From the NCBI GenBank assembly GCA_964388455.1, contig CAYMAN010000057.1, positions 1 through 9,470 on the forward strand: a stretch of DNA of 9,470 nt, in the 5' to 3' direction. The position numbers were made by a program, and so were the translations under genes. Numbering within the stretch: position 1 is the stretch's first letter; each line of letters starts with the position of its first letter. This document shows, piece after piece, positions 1 through 6,632 of the stretch. The notes beneath the pieces are model-generated. The model made no database searches and was not told the DNA's origin. It worked only from the letters and a program-made list of their open reading frames with translations. The DNA is from JBBRWO01 sp964388455. GTDB taxonomy: Bacteria > Actinomycetota > Coriobacteriia > Anaerosomatales > JAAXUF01.

Positions 1-519
1 ACCATCAAGGACTACGGCAAGGTCGTCGTCGACGGCATCAAGGAGGAGTGCGAGAAGCACGGTCTCACGGTGCCGGCCATGGCGGTCGAGCCCGGGCGCT
101 CCATCGTCGCCAACGCCGGTGTGACGCTGTACACGGTGGGGTCGATCAAGGAGATCCCCGGCATCCGCACCTACGTCGCGGTCGACGGCGGCATGTCCGA
201 CAACATCCGGACGTCGCTCTACGACGCGCACTACGAAGCACTACTGGCCAACAAGGCCGATCAGCGCCGCGAGATGGTTGCGACCGTCGCTGGCAAGCAC
301 TGCGAGAGCGGCGACATCGTGGTCAACGACGCGCCGCTGCAGTGCCCCGAGGTCGGGGATATCCTCTGCGTCTGTGCGACGGGTGCGTACTGTCAATCGA
401 TGAGCAGCAACTACAACAAGCAGGTCCGGCCCGGCGTCGTGTTCGTCAAGGATGGCGATTGGCGCTGGGTGGTTCGCCGCGAGACATACGAAGACCTCAT
501 GAAGTGCGAACTGGGCTGA
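1..519 (+). CDS. lysA: Diaminopimelate decarboxylase, C-terminal part (5' end outside window)
   Basis: PLP-dependent, cytoplasmic enzyme that decarboxylates meso-diaminopimelate to L-lysine, the last step of lysine synthesis. The reading frame is open from base 1, so the start lies upstream; 172 codons are present out of the roughly 420 usual for the family, covering the end of the PLP barrel and the C-terminal beta domain. Visible family motifs, numbered in the fragment, are EPGRSIVANAG (30-40, cofactor phosphate binding), VDGGMSDNIR (61-70), the active-site CESGD at 101-105 (the Cys is supplied to the partner subunit of the dimer) and GAYCQSMSSNYN (128-139, with the substrate/PLP-contacting Tyr). 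Ornithine/arginine decarboxylase relatives share the fold, but this motif set fits LysA best. It is followed after 47 nt by the DUF454 gene and then by hom, another aspartate-family gene. No frameshift or missing key residue is seen. Confidence 0.95.
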   Translation, partial: TIKDYGKVVVDGIKEECEKHGLTVPAMAVEPGRSIVANAGVTLYTVGSIKEIPGIRTYVAVDGGMSDNIRTSLYDAHYEALLANKADQRREMVATVAGKHCESGDIVVNDAPLQCPEVGDILCVCATGAYCQSMSSNYNKQVRPGVVFVKDGDWRWVVRRETYEDLMKCELG

Positions 520-566
520 CGAAGGTGCGGGTCTCAGACTCGCGTGAGCGGCCGAGAGGGGCAGCG

Positions 567-968
567 ATGCGAGCTGTGTGGCGATACCTGCTGATGGTCA
601 TCGGGACTCTGGCCGTCGGCATGGGGGTCGTGGGAATCTTCGTTCCCTTGTGGCCCACGACGCCGTTCCTGCTCCTGGCGGTTGTCTGCTACGTTCGCAG
701 TTCGGACCGCATGTATCAGTGGCTACTTGCCCATCGTCATCTGGGCAGATTTGTACGCGACTACGCTTCGGGCCACGGGATCCCGCGTCGAACCAAGGTG
801 ATCGCGCTCACGCTCATGTGGGTGACCACCACCACGTCCTCGGCGATCGTGGTTGGACGATTCGGGGTGACGGGGTTGACCGCTGCATACGCCTTGGGTC
901 TCGCGGCGATCGCGTCGGGGGTTCACTACTACATCGGATTTCGGATTCCGACCCGAGACGATGGATGA
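567..968 (+). CDS. DUF454 (YbaN-like) small inner-membrane protein
   Basis: A 133-residue membrane protein of unknown function belonging to the DUF454/YbaN family. The N-terminal half carries the family signature: GxxGxxxPLWPTTPFLLLA at about 20-38, followed by CYVRSSDRMYQWLL (41-54). Hydrophobic segments lie at about 6-25, 30-43, 76-96 and 100-122. The start is the ATG at 567 because GAGAGGGG at 554-561 sits 5 nt upstream; the frame stays open further 5', but that part only overlaps lysA in another frame and has Arg-rich, out-of-frame composition. The gene lies between lysA and hom and could be cotranscribed with lysA; no promoter of its own is apparent in the 47-nt gap. The family assignment is firm; no biochemical role can be read from the sequence. 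Confidence 0.88.
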   Translation: MRAVWRYLLMVIGTLAVGMGVVGIFVPLWPTTPFLLLAVVCYVRSSDRMYQWLLAHRHLGRFVRDYASGHGIPRRTKVIALTLMWVTTTTSSAIVVGRFGVTGLTAAYALGLAAIASGVHYYIGFRIPTRDDG

Positions 969-989
969 TCCCGGTGTCAGTGCCTCGGC

Positions 990-995
990 TACAAT
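990..995 (+). promoter_or_regulatory. Candidate -10 element for hom
   Basis: TACAAT (990-995) lies 49 nt upstream of the hom ATG and just after the DUF454 stop, and matches the -10 consensus at five of six bases. No convincing -35 is found 16-18 nt upstream, and there is no TG extension. It could drive hom-thrB-sppA, but the assignment rests on one hexamer. Confidence 0.35.
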
Positions 996-1007
996 GAACT
1001 CAGGCGT

Positions 1008-1033
1008 CGCCGTTCCGCCACGCCGTTCGTCCA
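1008..1033 (+). repeat. Imperfect 13-bp tandem repeat in hom leader
   Basis: CGCCGTTCCGCCA (1008-1020) is followed directly by CGCCGTTCGTCCA (1021-1033), with 11 of 13 bases identical. It sits between the candidate -10 and the hom Shine-Dalgarno sequence. No stable hairpin is formed by it, and no function is apparent. Confidence 0.5.
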
Positions 1034-1044
1034 CGGGAGGATTC

Positions 1045-2331
1045 ATGCGCACTGTACGTGTCGGCCTCATCGGCCTAGGTACTGTTGGTTCGGGTGTTGT
1101 GGAGATTCTTCAGCGTCACGCGGCTGATTTTCAGCGTCGCGCAGGCGTGGATGTTCAGCTTGTCCGATTTGCAGACCGCACCACCGCGCGGTTCGCGGAC
1201 CTCGGGCTGCCGGCTGACGCCTGCTCAGATGACTGGCACGACGTGATTGCCGACGACAACGTGGACGTGGTCATCGAGCTCATCGGAGGCACCGGTGTCG
1301 CCAAGGAGGTCGTATTGACAGCTCTCGCGGCGGGCAAGAGCGTCGTCACCGCAAATAAGGCGCTCATGGCCAGCTCCGGAGAAGAGGTCATGGAGGCTGC
1401 TGAGGCGGCTGGTGTCGACATCGCGTTCGAAGGCAGTGTTGGCGGTGGCATCCCGATCATCGGCCCGCTGAAGCATTCGCTCACCGGTAATGAGATACAA
1501 GCCGTCATGGGCATCGTGAACGGAACCACCAACTACATGCTCACGCGTATGGCCGAGAACGGGCTCGACTACGCTACAGCGCTCGCTGAGGCACAGGCCA
1601 AAGGCTTCGCCGAGGCCGATCCCACGGCCGACGTCGACGGGTTCGACGCTGCCGCCAAGATCGCGATCCTGTCTTCGATCGCGTTCAACAGCCGCGTGGT
1701 CATGGATCAGGTCCACGCCGAGGGCATCCGCGCACTGGCGCCTGAGGATCTCGCATACGCCGATGAGATGGGCTACACCATCAAGCTGCTCGCGATTGCG
1801 CGCAGGATGCCGGACGGCATCGACATTCGCGTACACCCGACGATGATCCGCAAGAGCCATCCGCTTGCTAGCGTCAACGGCGTCTACAACGCGATCTACG
1901 TGATCGGCGATGCGGTGGGCGAGACGATGTTCTTCGGTGAGGGAGCAGGTTCGTTGCCGGCCGCTTCTGCGGTCGTCGGCGACCTGGTCGAGGTTGCTCG
2001 TCGGATCCAGACGGGCTGTGCGCCGGTTGTCGGCTGCACATGCACGGAGACGCTCGCCATCCGCGACATGGCCGATCTTGAGACCGAGTACTTCATCCGG
2101 CTGGAGGTAGCCGATCAGCCGGGAGTGCTGGCGGCTGTGGCCACTGTCTTCGGTGGGCACGGCGTGTCGATCGGCTCGGTCATCCAGAAGCGAGCCGAGG
2201 GCGGCGTGGCGCAGATCGTCTACGTGACCCACCTCGCGCGTGAGGCGGCGGTGCGCGCCGCACTTGCTGAGATCGAGGCGCTGGATGTCACCTCGCGTAT
2301 CTCGTCGATCATCCGCGTCGAGGATCTGTAG
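1045..2331 (+). CDS. hom: Homoserine dehydrogenase with C-terminal ACT domain
   Basis: Reduces L-aspartate-4-semialdehyde to L-homoserine with NAD(P)H, the branch point to threonine and methionine. The 428 residues match the usual monofunctional ACT-bearing form; no aspartokinase is fused. The N-terminal Rossmann fold shows GLIGLGTVGSGV (7-18) and VTANKALMA (101-109, catalytic-type Lys105). The substrate domain contains FEGSVGGGIPII (128-139), GIVNGTTNYM (156-165) and ADPTADVDGFDAAAKIA (191-207); Asp201 and Lys205 have the same four-residue spacing as the yeast catalytic pair Asp219/Lys223. An ACT domain at about 349-424 begins YFIRLEVADQPGVLA and suggests allosteric feedback, typically by threonine in this family. 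The ATG at 1045 was chosen because GGGAGGA (1035-1041) precedes it and the protein then starts right before the Rossmann fold; an in-frame ATG at 961 would add 28 non-homologous residues. thrB follows after 3 nt. Confidence 0.96.
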   Translation: MRTVRVGLIGLGTVGSGVVEILQRHAADFQRRAGVDVQLVRFADRTTARFADLGLPADACSDDWHDVIADDNVDVVIELIGGTGVAKEVVLTALAAGKSVVTANKALMASSGEEVMEAAEAAGVDIAFEGSVGGGIPIIGPLKHSLTGNEIQAVMGIVNGTTNYMLTRMAENGLDYATALAEAQAKGFAEADPTADVDGFDAAAKIAILSSIAFNSRVVMDQVHAEGIRALAPEDLAYADEMGYTIKLLAIARRMPDGIDIRVHPTMIRKSHPLASVNGVYNAIYVIGDAVGETMFFGEGAGSLPAASAVVGDLVEVARRIQTGCAPVVGCTCTETLAIRDMADLETEYFIRLEVADQPGVLAAVATVFGGHGVSIGSVIQKRAEGGVAQIVYVTHLAREAAVRAALAEIEALDVTSRISSIIRVEDL

Positions 2332-2334
2332 TCC

Positions 2335-3252
2335 GTGGGAGCATCGGTTCTCGTCCCGGCGACCAGCGCAAATCTCGGGCCGGGCTTCGACAGCTTCGGC
2401 TTGGCGCTCAACATGCACAATCGCTTCAGTGCCGAGCTGGCCGACGACTGGAGCGTGAGGGTCGAAGGTGAGGGAGCCGGGGTACTGCTGACCGACGCAG
2501 GGAACAGGGTCGCGGTTGCGATGGCTCGCGCTTTCGACGCCGCGGGGCGGCCTGAGCTTCGTGCCCGCATCGAGTGCGTCAACGGCATCGCGCTGGGAAA
2601 CGGGCTGGGTTCATCGTCGGCTGCGATTGTCGGGGGGTTGCTCTTGGGCGAGGCCCTGGCAGGCGTCGAGCTGGGGGAGCAGAAGCTGCTGGAACTCGCA
2701 GCGGCGCTCGAGGGGCATGCCGATAACGTCGCGGCTGCTCTGCTCGGCGGCTTCACCGTGTGCTGGAACGATAACGGGACGGTTCATGCCGCTCGGTTCG
2801 AGCCGGCGCGCGGACTTGCCGCGGTAGTCGTGGTCGCCGTGGGCGAGCTCGCCACCAGTACAGCGCGCGCGATGCTGCCAGACGCCGTGCCGCACGAGGA
2901 TGCTGCGTTCAACGTGGCGCACGCCGGACTGCTCGCCGCCTCGATCGCAGCGGGCCGGCCTGAGCTCCTTGGCGCCGCGCTGGCGGATAGACTGCACGAG
3001 CCGTATCGTGCTCCCGCCGTAGCCGACTTGCAGGTGGTTCACGACATCCTGCGCGACGCCGGTGCTGCGGGCGTCGCGCTCTCCGGCGCGGGGCCGACGG
3101 TCATCGGCCTTGTTGCGGCCGAGACGGACGAAGCCGCGCATGCGCTTGCCGAGGCGATCGCCGCTCGTGCCGCCGATCGTGTGCGGGCGCTTGGCACTCG
3201 TCGCGCGCCCGAGGCGCTCAAGATCGACCGTGTTGGCGCACGGCTGCTGTAG
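2335..3252 (+). CDS. thrB: Homoserine kinase (GHMP family)
   Basis: Phosphorylates L-homoserine to O-phospho-L-homoserine with ATP, the step before threonine synthase. The 305 residues match the family length. GHMP kinase motifs are all visible: VPATSANLGPGFDSFGLAL (7-25, motif 1), ALGNGLGSSSAA (86-97, the glycine/serine-rich phosphate loop), EGHADNVAAALLGG (126-139) and ALSGAGPTVIGL (248-259, motif 3). The start is the GTG at 2335, only 3 nt after the hom TAG; GAGGA at 2320-2324, inside the end of hom, can serve as ribosome binding site, so the two genes are probably translationally coupled. thrC is not in the window. The next gene, sppA, begins 34 nt later and may share the transcript. No anomalies seen. 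Confidence 0.95.
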   Translation: MGASVLVPATSANLGPGFDSFGLALNMHNRFSAELADDWSVRVEGEGAGVLLTDAGNRVAVAMARAFDAAGRPELRARIECVNGIALGNGLGSSSAAIVGGLLLGEALAGVELGEQKLLELAAALEGHADNVAAALLGGFTVCWNDNGTVHAARFEPARGLAAVVVVAVGELATSTARAMLPDAVPHEDAAFNVAHAGLLAASIAAGRPELLGAALADRLHEPYRAPAVADLQVVHDILRDAGAAGVALSGAGPTVIGLVAAETDEAAHALAEAIAARAADRVRALGTRRAPEALKIDRVGARLL

Positions 3253-3286
3253 TCAGCATGACCCGCACACGAACCGGAGGCTCGAG

Positions 3287-4315
3287 ATGACCGACCAGAA
3301 CCCGACCGTGGACCCGACGTCAGTGGTCCCTCCTGTCTACGACACGGCACCTCAGGTGTCGAGCGCGTCAACTGGACATAGCTCGTCTGCGACCGCCCCC
3401 GTACTCGCGCCCCGCAAGAGCGGTTGGGTGTGGCCGGTCGCCGTGGTCCTCTCAGTGCTGATCGTCGTTGGAGGCTGCGGTTGGATGGTTTGGCTCGGCT
3501 CGGGTGACATGGGCGTGTCCGTTGGTGATGTAATCGCCGTCATCCCCATCGACGGCGTCATCGCCGGCACCGGCGGCACCGGAATCATCACGCCACAGGA
3601 CTTCCGCGACAAGCTCAACCAGGCGCTCGATGACGACACCGTGAAGGCGATCGTCCTGCGCGTGGACTCGCCCGGAGGCACCGTGGCTGCCAGCGAGGAG
3701 ATCGCCCTCTACGTGAAGGCCGCCGACAAGCCCGTGGTCGTCTCAGTCGGAGACGTCAACGCGTCCGGTGCATACATGGTTTCCTCGCAGGCCGACAGGA
3801 TCATTGCGCTGCCCGGCTCGGCCGTTGGGAGCATCGGCGTCATAACGGAGATCCCGAACGTCGCGGGTCTGCTCGACAAGCTCGGCGTCGAGTTCACGGT
3901 GATCACCGCCGGCAAGTACAAGGACGCGGGCAGCCCGTACCGCGCGCTGACCGCGACCGAGCAGGCGCTGATCCAGGGCTCGGTGGACCAGGTGTACGGC
4001 CAGTTCATCGACATCGTCGCCGAGGGTCGCAAGATGCCCCGCTCCAAGGTTGAGTCGCTGGCGACCGGCTGGGCATGGAACGGTGCGGAGGCCAAGAATC
4101 TCGGCCTGGTCGATCAGATCGGGACCTTTGACGACGCGCTCGAGACCGCCGCGAAGCTGGGCAAGATCGAAGGTGACTACGAGACCGTCAACTACGACGA
4201 CGCGCAGTTCGAGGACGTGTTTGGGAGTCTCATCGGCGTCTCTCGGCAGCTCGACGACATCAGTGCGCTCGGCCGACAGGGAGTTCTCACGCCGCGACCG
4301 AGCCTCGCTAAGTAG
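3287..4315 (+). CDS. sppA: Signal peptide peptidase SppA, short S49-family form
   Basis: Membrane-anchored serine protease that degrades residual signal peptides in the membrane. The 342 residues match the short, single-domain SppA of Gram-positive bacteria rather than the roughly 600-residue duplicated enzyme of E. coli. The first 46 residues are polar and Pro/Ser/Thr-rich; one transmembrane helix spans about 47-70, and the protease domain would lie outside the cytoplasm. The catalytic serine is Ser160 (NASGAYM) and the general-base lysine Lys212 (GKYKDAGSP). Their spacing of 52 residues equals that of Ser147/Lys199 in Bacillus subtilis SppA. SPGG at 128-131 and GSIGVI at 181-186 are further family motifs. 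The ATG at 3287 follows GGAGG (3276-3280) by 6 nt. The polar N-terminal extension is longer than in the Bacillus protein. It probably lies in the hom-thrB operon, although its role is unrelated to amino acid synthesis. Confidence 0.93.
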   Translation: MTDQNPTVDPTSVVPPVYDTAPQVSSASTGHSSSATAPVLAPRKSGWVWPVAVVLSVLIVVGGCGWMVWLGSGDMGVSVGDVIAVIPIDGVIAGTGGTGIITPQDFRDKLNQALDDDTVKAIVLRVDSPGGTVAASEEIALYVKAADKPVVVSVGDVNASGAYMVSSQADRIIALPGSAVGSIGVITEIPNVAGLLDKLGVEFTVITAGKYKDAGSPYRALTATEQALIQGSVDQVYGQFIDIVAEGRKMPRSKVESLATGWAWNGAEAKNLGLVDQIGTFDDALETAAKLGKIEGDYETVNYDDAQFEDVFGSLIGVSRQLDDISALGRQGVLTPRPSLAK

Positions 4316-4320
4316 CGGGG
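4303..4320 (+). terminator. Weak hairpin over the sppA stop codon
   Basis: Arms CCTCGCT (4303-4309) and AGCGGGG (4314-4320) form a 7-bp stem with one G-U pair and the loop AAGT, enclosing the sppA stop codon region. No T-run follows. It could mark the 3' end of the operon, but the evidence for termination is only the stem. Confidence 0.3.
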
Positions 4321-4357
4321 ACTGCGGTTTCGCTTGACCTACGCCTCGCCGGATACC

Positions 4358-4385
4358 TCGCCACATAGCGGAAGTCTGTTATAGT
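4358..4385 (+). promoter_or_regulatory. Candidate extended -10 promoter for fsa-rho
   Basis: TGTTATAGT (4377-4385) is an extended -10 element (TG, one base, TATAGT). TCGCCA (4358-4363) is a 4-of-6 match to a -35 with a 16-nt spacer. The start of transcription would fall near 4392, leaving a leader of about 110 nt. The region 4316-4501 contains no gene, and this element fits its place before the fsa-rho pair. Confidence 0.5.
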
Positions 4386-4393
4386 TGTGTCTC

Positions 4394-4408
4394 TGGCGGT
4401 TCCCGCCA
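4394..4408 (+). other. Small inverted repeat at the start of the fsa leader
   Basis: TGGCGG (4394-4399) and CCGCCA (4403-4408) form a perfect 6-bp stem with loop TTC, beginning right at the predicted transcript start. It may stabilise the 5' end of the mRNA or act as an operator. It is not followed by a T-run, so it is unlikely to be a terminator. Confidence 0.4.
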
Positions 4409-4501
4409 CACTCCTTTCGCGGCAGTCCACACCACGATTCTCAAAGAAGATTCTGCGGTTCTGGACGCCCGGCTCATTCTCACTGCAAGGAGAGATGCTG
4501 C

Positions 4502-5164
4502 ATGAAGTTCTTCCTGGACACGGCGAATATCGCCGAAATCGAGGAGGCCGCAAGTTGGGGCGTCCTCTCAGGCGTCACCACGAACCCAACCCTGTACGCC
4601 CGTGAAGGCGGCAAGCTCGCCGACTTTCACACGCACCTGAAGCGGATCTGCGACATCGTTGACGGTCCCGTCAGCGGTGAAACCGTCGGCCTCAAGCGCG
4701 ACGAGATCATCCGCGAGGGCGAAGAGCTCGCCGCCCTGGCCCCCAACCTCATCGTCAAGGTCCCCACGATGCCCGAGGGACTAGCCGCCACCAAGGCGCT
4801 GTCCGACAAGGGCATCAAGGTCAACATGACCCTGTGCTTCACCGTCCCGCAGGCGATGCTCGCAGCGCGCTCAGGCGCGTCGTACATCTCGCCGTTCGTG
4901 GGTCGCTTCGATGACATCAGCGAAGACGGAATCGCGCAGCTCCAGGATGTTGTCATGGCGCTGAACAACTATGACTTCGGTCACGACGTCGAGGTCATCG
5001 CGGCCTCGATCCGCTCGGCGAACCACGTCACACAGGCGGCGCTCATGGGCGCTGACATCGCGACCGTGCCGTTCTCCGTGCTCAAGAACCTGGTGAAGCA
5101 TCCGCTCACCGACCGCGGCCTGGAATCATTCCTCGCCGACTGGGAGAAAGTGAAGAACGCATGA
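4502..5164 (+). CDS. fsa: Fructose-6-phosphate aldolase / transaldolase-like protein (TalC/FSA family)
   Basis: Class I aldolase of the small transaldolase family, cytoplasmic, acting in the pentose phosphate/sugar-phosphate network. The 220 residues match the short FSA/TalC form (about 212-225) and not the classical transaldolase of more than 300. Seen motifs: FLDTANIAEIEEAASWG (4-20), GVTTNPTL (24-31), the Schiff-base lysine Lys86 in NLIVKVP (82-88; Lys85 in E. coli FSA), NMTLCFT and GASYISPFVGRFDDI, then HVTQAALMGADIATVPFSV and the C-terminal KHPLTDRGLESFLADW. Whether it works as fructose-6-phosphate aldolase or as transaldolase cannot be decided from the motifs; many bacterial members are transaldolases. 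AAGGAGAG (4487-4494) lies 7 nt before the ATG at 4502; a nearer ATG at 4495 is out of frame and too close. Its stop overlaps the rho start as ATGA. Confidence 0.93.
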   Translation: MKFFLDTANIAEIEEAASWGVLSGVTTNPTLYAREGGKLADFHTHLKRICDIVDGPVSGETVGLKRDEIIREGEELAALAPNLIVKVPTMPEGLAATKALSDKGIKVNMTLCFTVPQAMLAARSGASYISPFVGRFDDISEDGIAQLQDVVMALNNYDFGHDVEVIAASIRSANHVTQAALMGADIATVPFSVLKNLVKHPLTDRGLESFLADWEKVKNA

Positions 5165-6513
5165 GCGCACGACCCCGCAAGCGCGGCCGCCGAGGCGGTT
5201 CGCAGGGTGGCCAGCAAGAGGCCCCCAAGCCTTCGATCAAGCGCGAGGACCTTGAAGCACTGAAGGTCGCCGATCTCAAGGTGATGGCAACCGAGATCGG
5301 GATCGACATCAAGGAGCTCAAGAAGAAGGACCAGCTCATCGATGCGGTCCTCGAGGCCAAGGTCAAGTCGGAAGGCTTCATCGAGATCTCCGGCATCCTC
5401 GACGTTCTGCCCGAGGGTTACGGATTCGTCCGCACCAGCGGCTACCTACCCGGCGACAACGACGTGTACGTGTCGATGTCCGCCGTCCGCCGAGGAGAAC
5501 TGCGCCGAGGTGACTTCCTCCGCGGCCAGGTCCGTCCCCCCAAGGACAACGAGAAGTACTCGGCTCTCCAGCGTCTCGACTCGGTCAACGACCTCGAGCC
5601 GCACCTCACCAAGGGCCGCAAGAAGTTCGCCGACCTCACGCCGGTCTACCCCGACCAGCGCCTGCGCATGGAGCACGGCAAGGAGTACCTGACGGCTCGT
5701 ACCATCGACATGGTCGCGCCGATCGGTAAGGGCCAGCGTGGCCTGATCGTCTCCCCGCCAAAGGCCGGTAAGACGACCGTTCTCAAGGACGTCGCCGCCG
5801 CCATCCACGCCAACGATCCCGACGTCTACCTCATGTGCCTCCTCGTCGACGAGCGTCCTGAGGAAGTCACGGACATGGAGCGTTCGATCCACGGCGAGGT
5901 CGTCTCCTCGACCTTCGACATGCCCAGCGACCAGCATATCGCCGTCGCCGAGCTCGTCATCGAGCGCGCCAAACGCCTCGTCGAGTCCGGCCGCGACGTC
6001 GTGATCCTTCTCGACTCGATCACCCGCCTCGCGCGCGCCTACAACCTGGCGTCGCCGGCTTCCGGACGCATCCTGTCCGGTGGTGTCGACTCCGCCGCGC
6101 TGTACCCGCCCAAGAAGTTCTTCGGTGCTGCGCGCAACATCGAGCACGGTGGGTCGCTCACGATCCTCGCGACCGCGCTCGTGGACACGGGATCCAAGAT
6201 GGACGAGGTCATCTTCGAGGAGTTCAAGGGCACCGGTAACATGGAGCTGCGCCTCGATCGTGGGCTGGCCGACCGTCGCATCTTCCCGGCCATTGACGTC
6301 ATCAGCTCCGGCACGCGTAAGGAAGAGCTGCTGCTCGATCCGGCCGAGGCGCCGTTCGTCTGGGGAGTGCGTCGCATCCTCCATGGCATCGACAACTCGG
6401 AACGCGCGATGGACATGCTGCTCAAGGGTCTCAAGCAGACCGAGAGCAACGAGGAGTTCCTCCGTCGCATGGCCAAGCAGGCACAGTCCAAGGGAAGCAA
6501 CATCGATCTGTAG
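5161..6513 (+). CDS. rho: Transcription termination factor Rho
   Basis: Hexameric RNA-dependent ATPase/translocase that ends transcription at untranslated, C-rich RNA. The 450 residues show a basic N-terminus (1-12, RPRKRGRRGG), a Rho_N helical domain (about 27-70), the OB-fold primary RNA-binding domain with GYGFVR (86-91), and the RecA-like motor: Walker A SPPKAGKTT (198-206), catalytic Glu in VDERPEEV (229-236), Walker B VVILLDSITRLARAYN (280-295), Q-loop ILSGGVD (304-310) and R-loop with EEFKGTGNMELRLDR (353-367). The short N-terminus differs from the long, disordered insertion found in Mycobacterium or Micrococcus Rho. The ATG at 5161 overlaps the fsa stop; only GGGAG (5142-5146, 14 nt away) resembles a ribosome binding site, so translation is probably coupled to fsa. 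A 12-bp tandem repeat runs over its stop codon. Confidence 0.97.
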   Translation: MSARPRKRGRRGGSQGGQQEAPKPSIKREDLEALKVADLKVMATEIGIDIKELKKKDQLIDAVLEAKVKSEGFIEISGILDVLPEGYGFVRTSGYLPGDNDVYVSMSAVRRGELRRGDFLRGQVRPPKDNEKYSALQRLDSVNDLEPHLTKGRKKFADLTPVYPDQRLRMEHGKEYLTARTIDMVAPIGKGQRGLIVSPPKAGKTTVLKDVAAAIHANDPDVYLMCLLVDERPEEVTDMERSIHGEVVSSTFDMPSDQHIAVAELVIERAKRLVESGRDVVILLDSITRLARAYNLASPASGRILSGGVDSAALYPPKKFFGAARNIEHGGSLTILATALVDTGSKMDEVIFEEFKGTGNMELRLDRGLADRRIFPAIDVISSGTRKEELLLDPAEAPFVWGVRRILHGIDNSERAMDMLLKGLKQTESNEEFLRRMAKQAQSKGSNIDL

Positions 6514-6543
6514 AGCAATCTGTGGAACAACCTGTAGAACAGC
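6508..6543 (+). repeat. Three tandem 12-bp units over the rho stop codon
   Basis: Three adjacent units, CTGTAGAGCAAT (6508-6519), CTGTGGAACAAC (6520-6531) and CTGTAGAACAGC (6532-6543), share nine or more of 12 bases. The first contains the last rho codon CTG and its TAG stop. Because the period is four codons, the units stay in the rho frame; the second has TGG instead of TAG, and the third again has TAG, giving an in-frame backup stop seven codons downstream. Confidence 0.75.
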
Positions 6544-6545
6544 CG

Positions 6546-6574
6546 TTGCCCCTCGGCATGGGCGATGCTAGACT
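6546..6574 (+). promoter_or_regulatory. Sigma-70-type promoter for rpmE
   Basis: TTGCCC (6546-6551) and TAGACT (6569-6574) are separated by 17 nt, and TG at 6566-6567 makes an extended -10 (TGCTAGACT). This is the best promoter in the window. Transcription would begin near 6581, giving a leader of about 52 nt before the rpmE start, so rpmE can be expressed independently of rho. Confidence 0.68.
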
Positions 6575-6580
6575 ACTCAG

Positions 6581-6632
6581 GCTGTCCTCAAGCTCTGGTC
6601 GGAAACCAGGGCGTCATCGGAGGTGTTTGGTA
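6581..6632 (+). promoter_or_regulatory. Structured rpmE leader, possible L31 autoregulatory site
   Basis: The stem GCTCTGGT (6592-6599) with ACCAGGGC (6605-6612) has 8 bp including one G-U pair and closes the loop CGGAA. Outside it, CCTC (6586-6589) can pair with GAGG (6620-6623), which is most of the Shine-Dalgarno sequence GGAGG (6619-6623), so the fold could hide the ribosome binding site. Ribosomal protein leaders upstream of L31 genes, including a coriobacterial class, have been predicted computationally; whether this one belongs to that class cannot be judged without a covariance model. Confidence 0.5.

Noticed and set aside
48..566. Open frame upstream of the DUF454 ATG, giving a possible 306-residue protein
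   Set aside because: It overlaps lysA in another frame, has Arg-rich shadow composition, and the real DUF454 start at 567 has a good ribosome binding site.
961..1044. Earlier in-frame ATG for homoserine dehydrogenase at 961
   Set aside because: It would overlap the DUF454 stop and the candidate -10 and add 28 residues without homology; the ATG at 1045 has a clear Shine-Dalgarno sequence.
1225..2418. Long minus-strand open frame (397 codons) opposite hom
   Set aside because: It is the antisense shadow of a well-supported gene in high-GC DNA; the product has no recognisable motif and is rich in Arg/Asp/His as such shadows are.
3464..3481. Lipobox-like VGGC at residues 61-64 of SppA
   Set aside because: The Gly at -2 fits poorly, and the cysteine lies after a 46-residue polar region, too far from the N-terminus for a lipoprotein signal peptide; a plain membrane anchor is more likely.
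4334..4339. TTGACC as -35 for the fsa promoter
   Set aside because: It is 40 nt before the TATAGT element, and no -10 is found at 16-18 nt from it.
5446..6384. Minus-strand open frame (312 codons) opposite rho
   Set aside because: rho is certain on the + strand; the reverse frame shows no domain and typical shadow composition.
6522..6632. Longer rpmE frame beginning at an ATG-less upstream codon near 6522
   Set aside because: The added residues cover the promoter and leader and do not resemble L31; the GTG at 6633 gives the canonical N-terminus.
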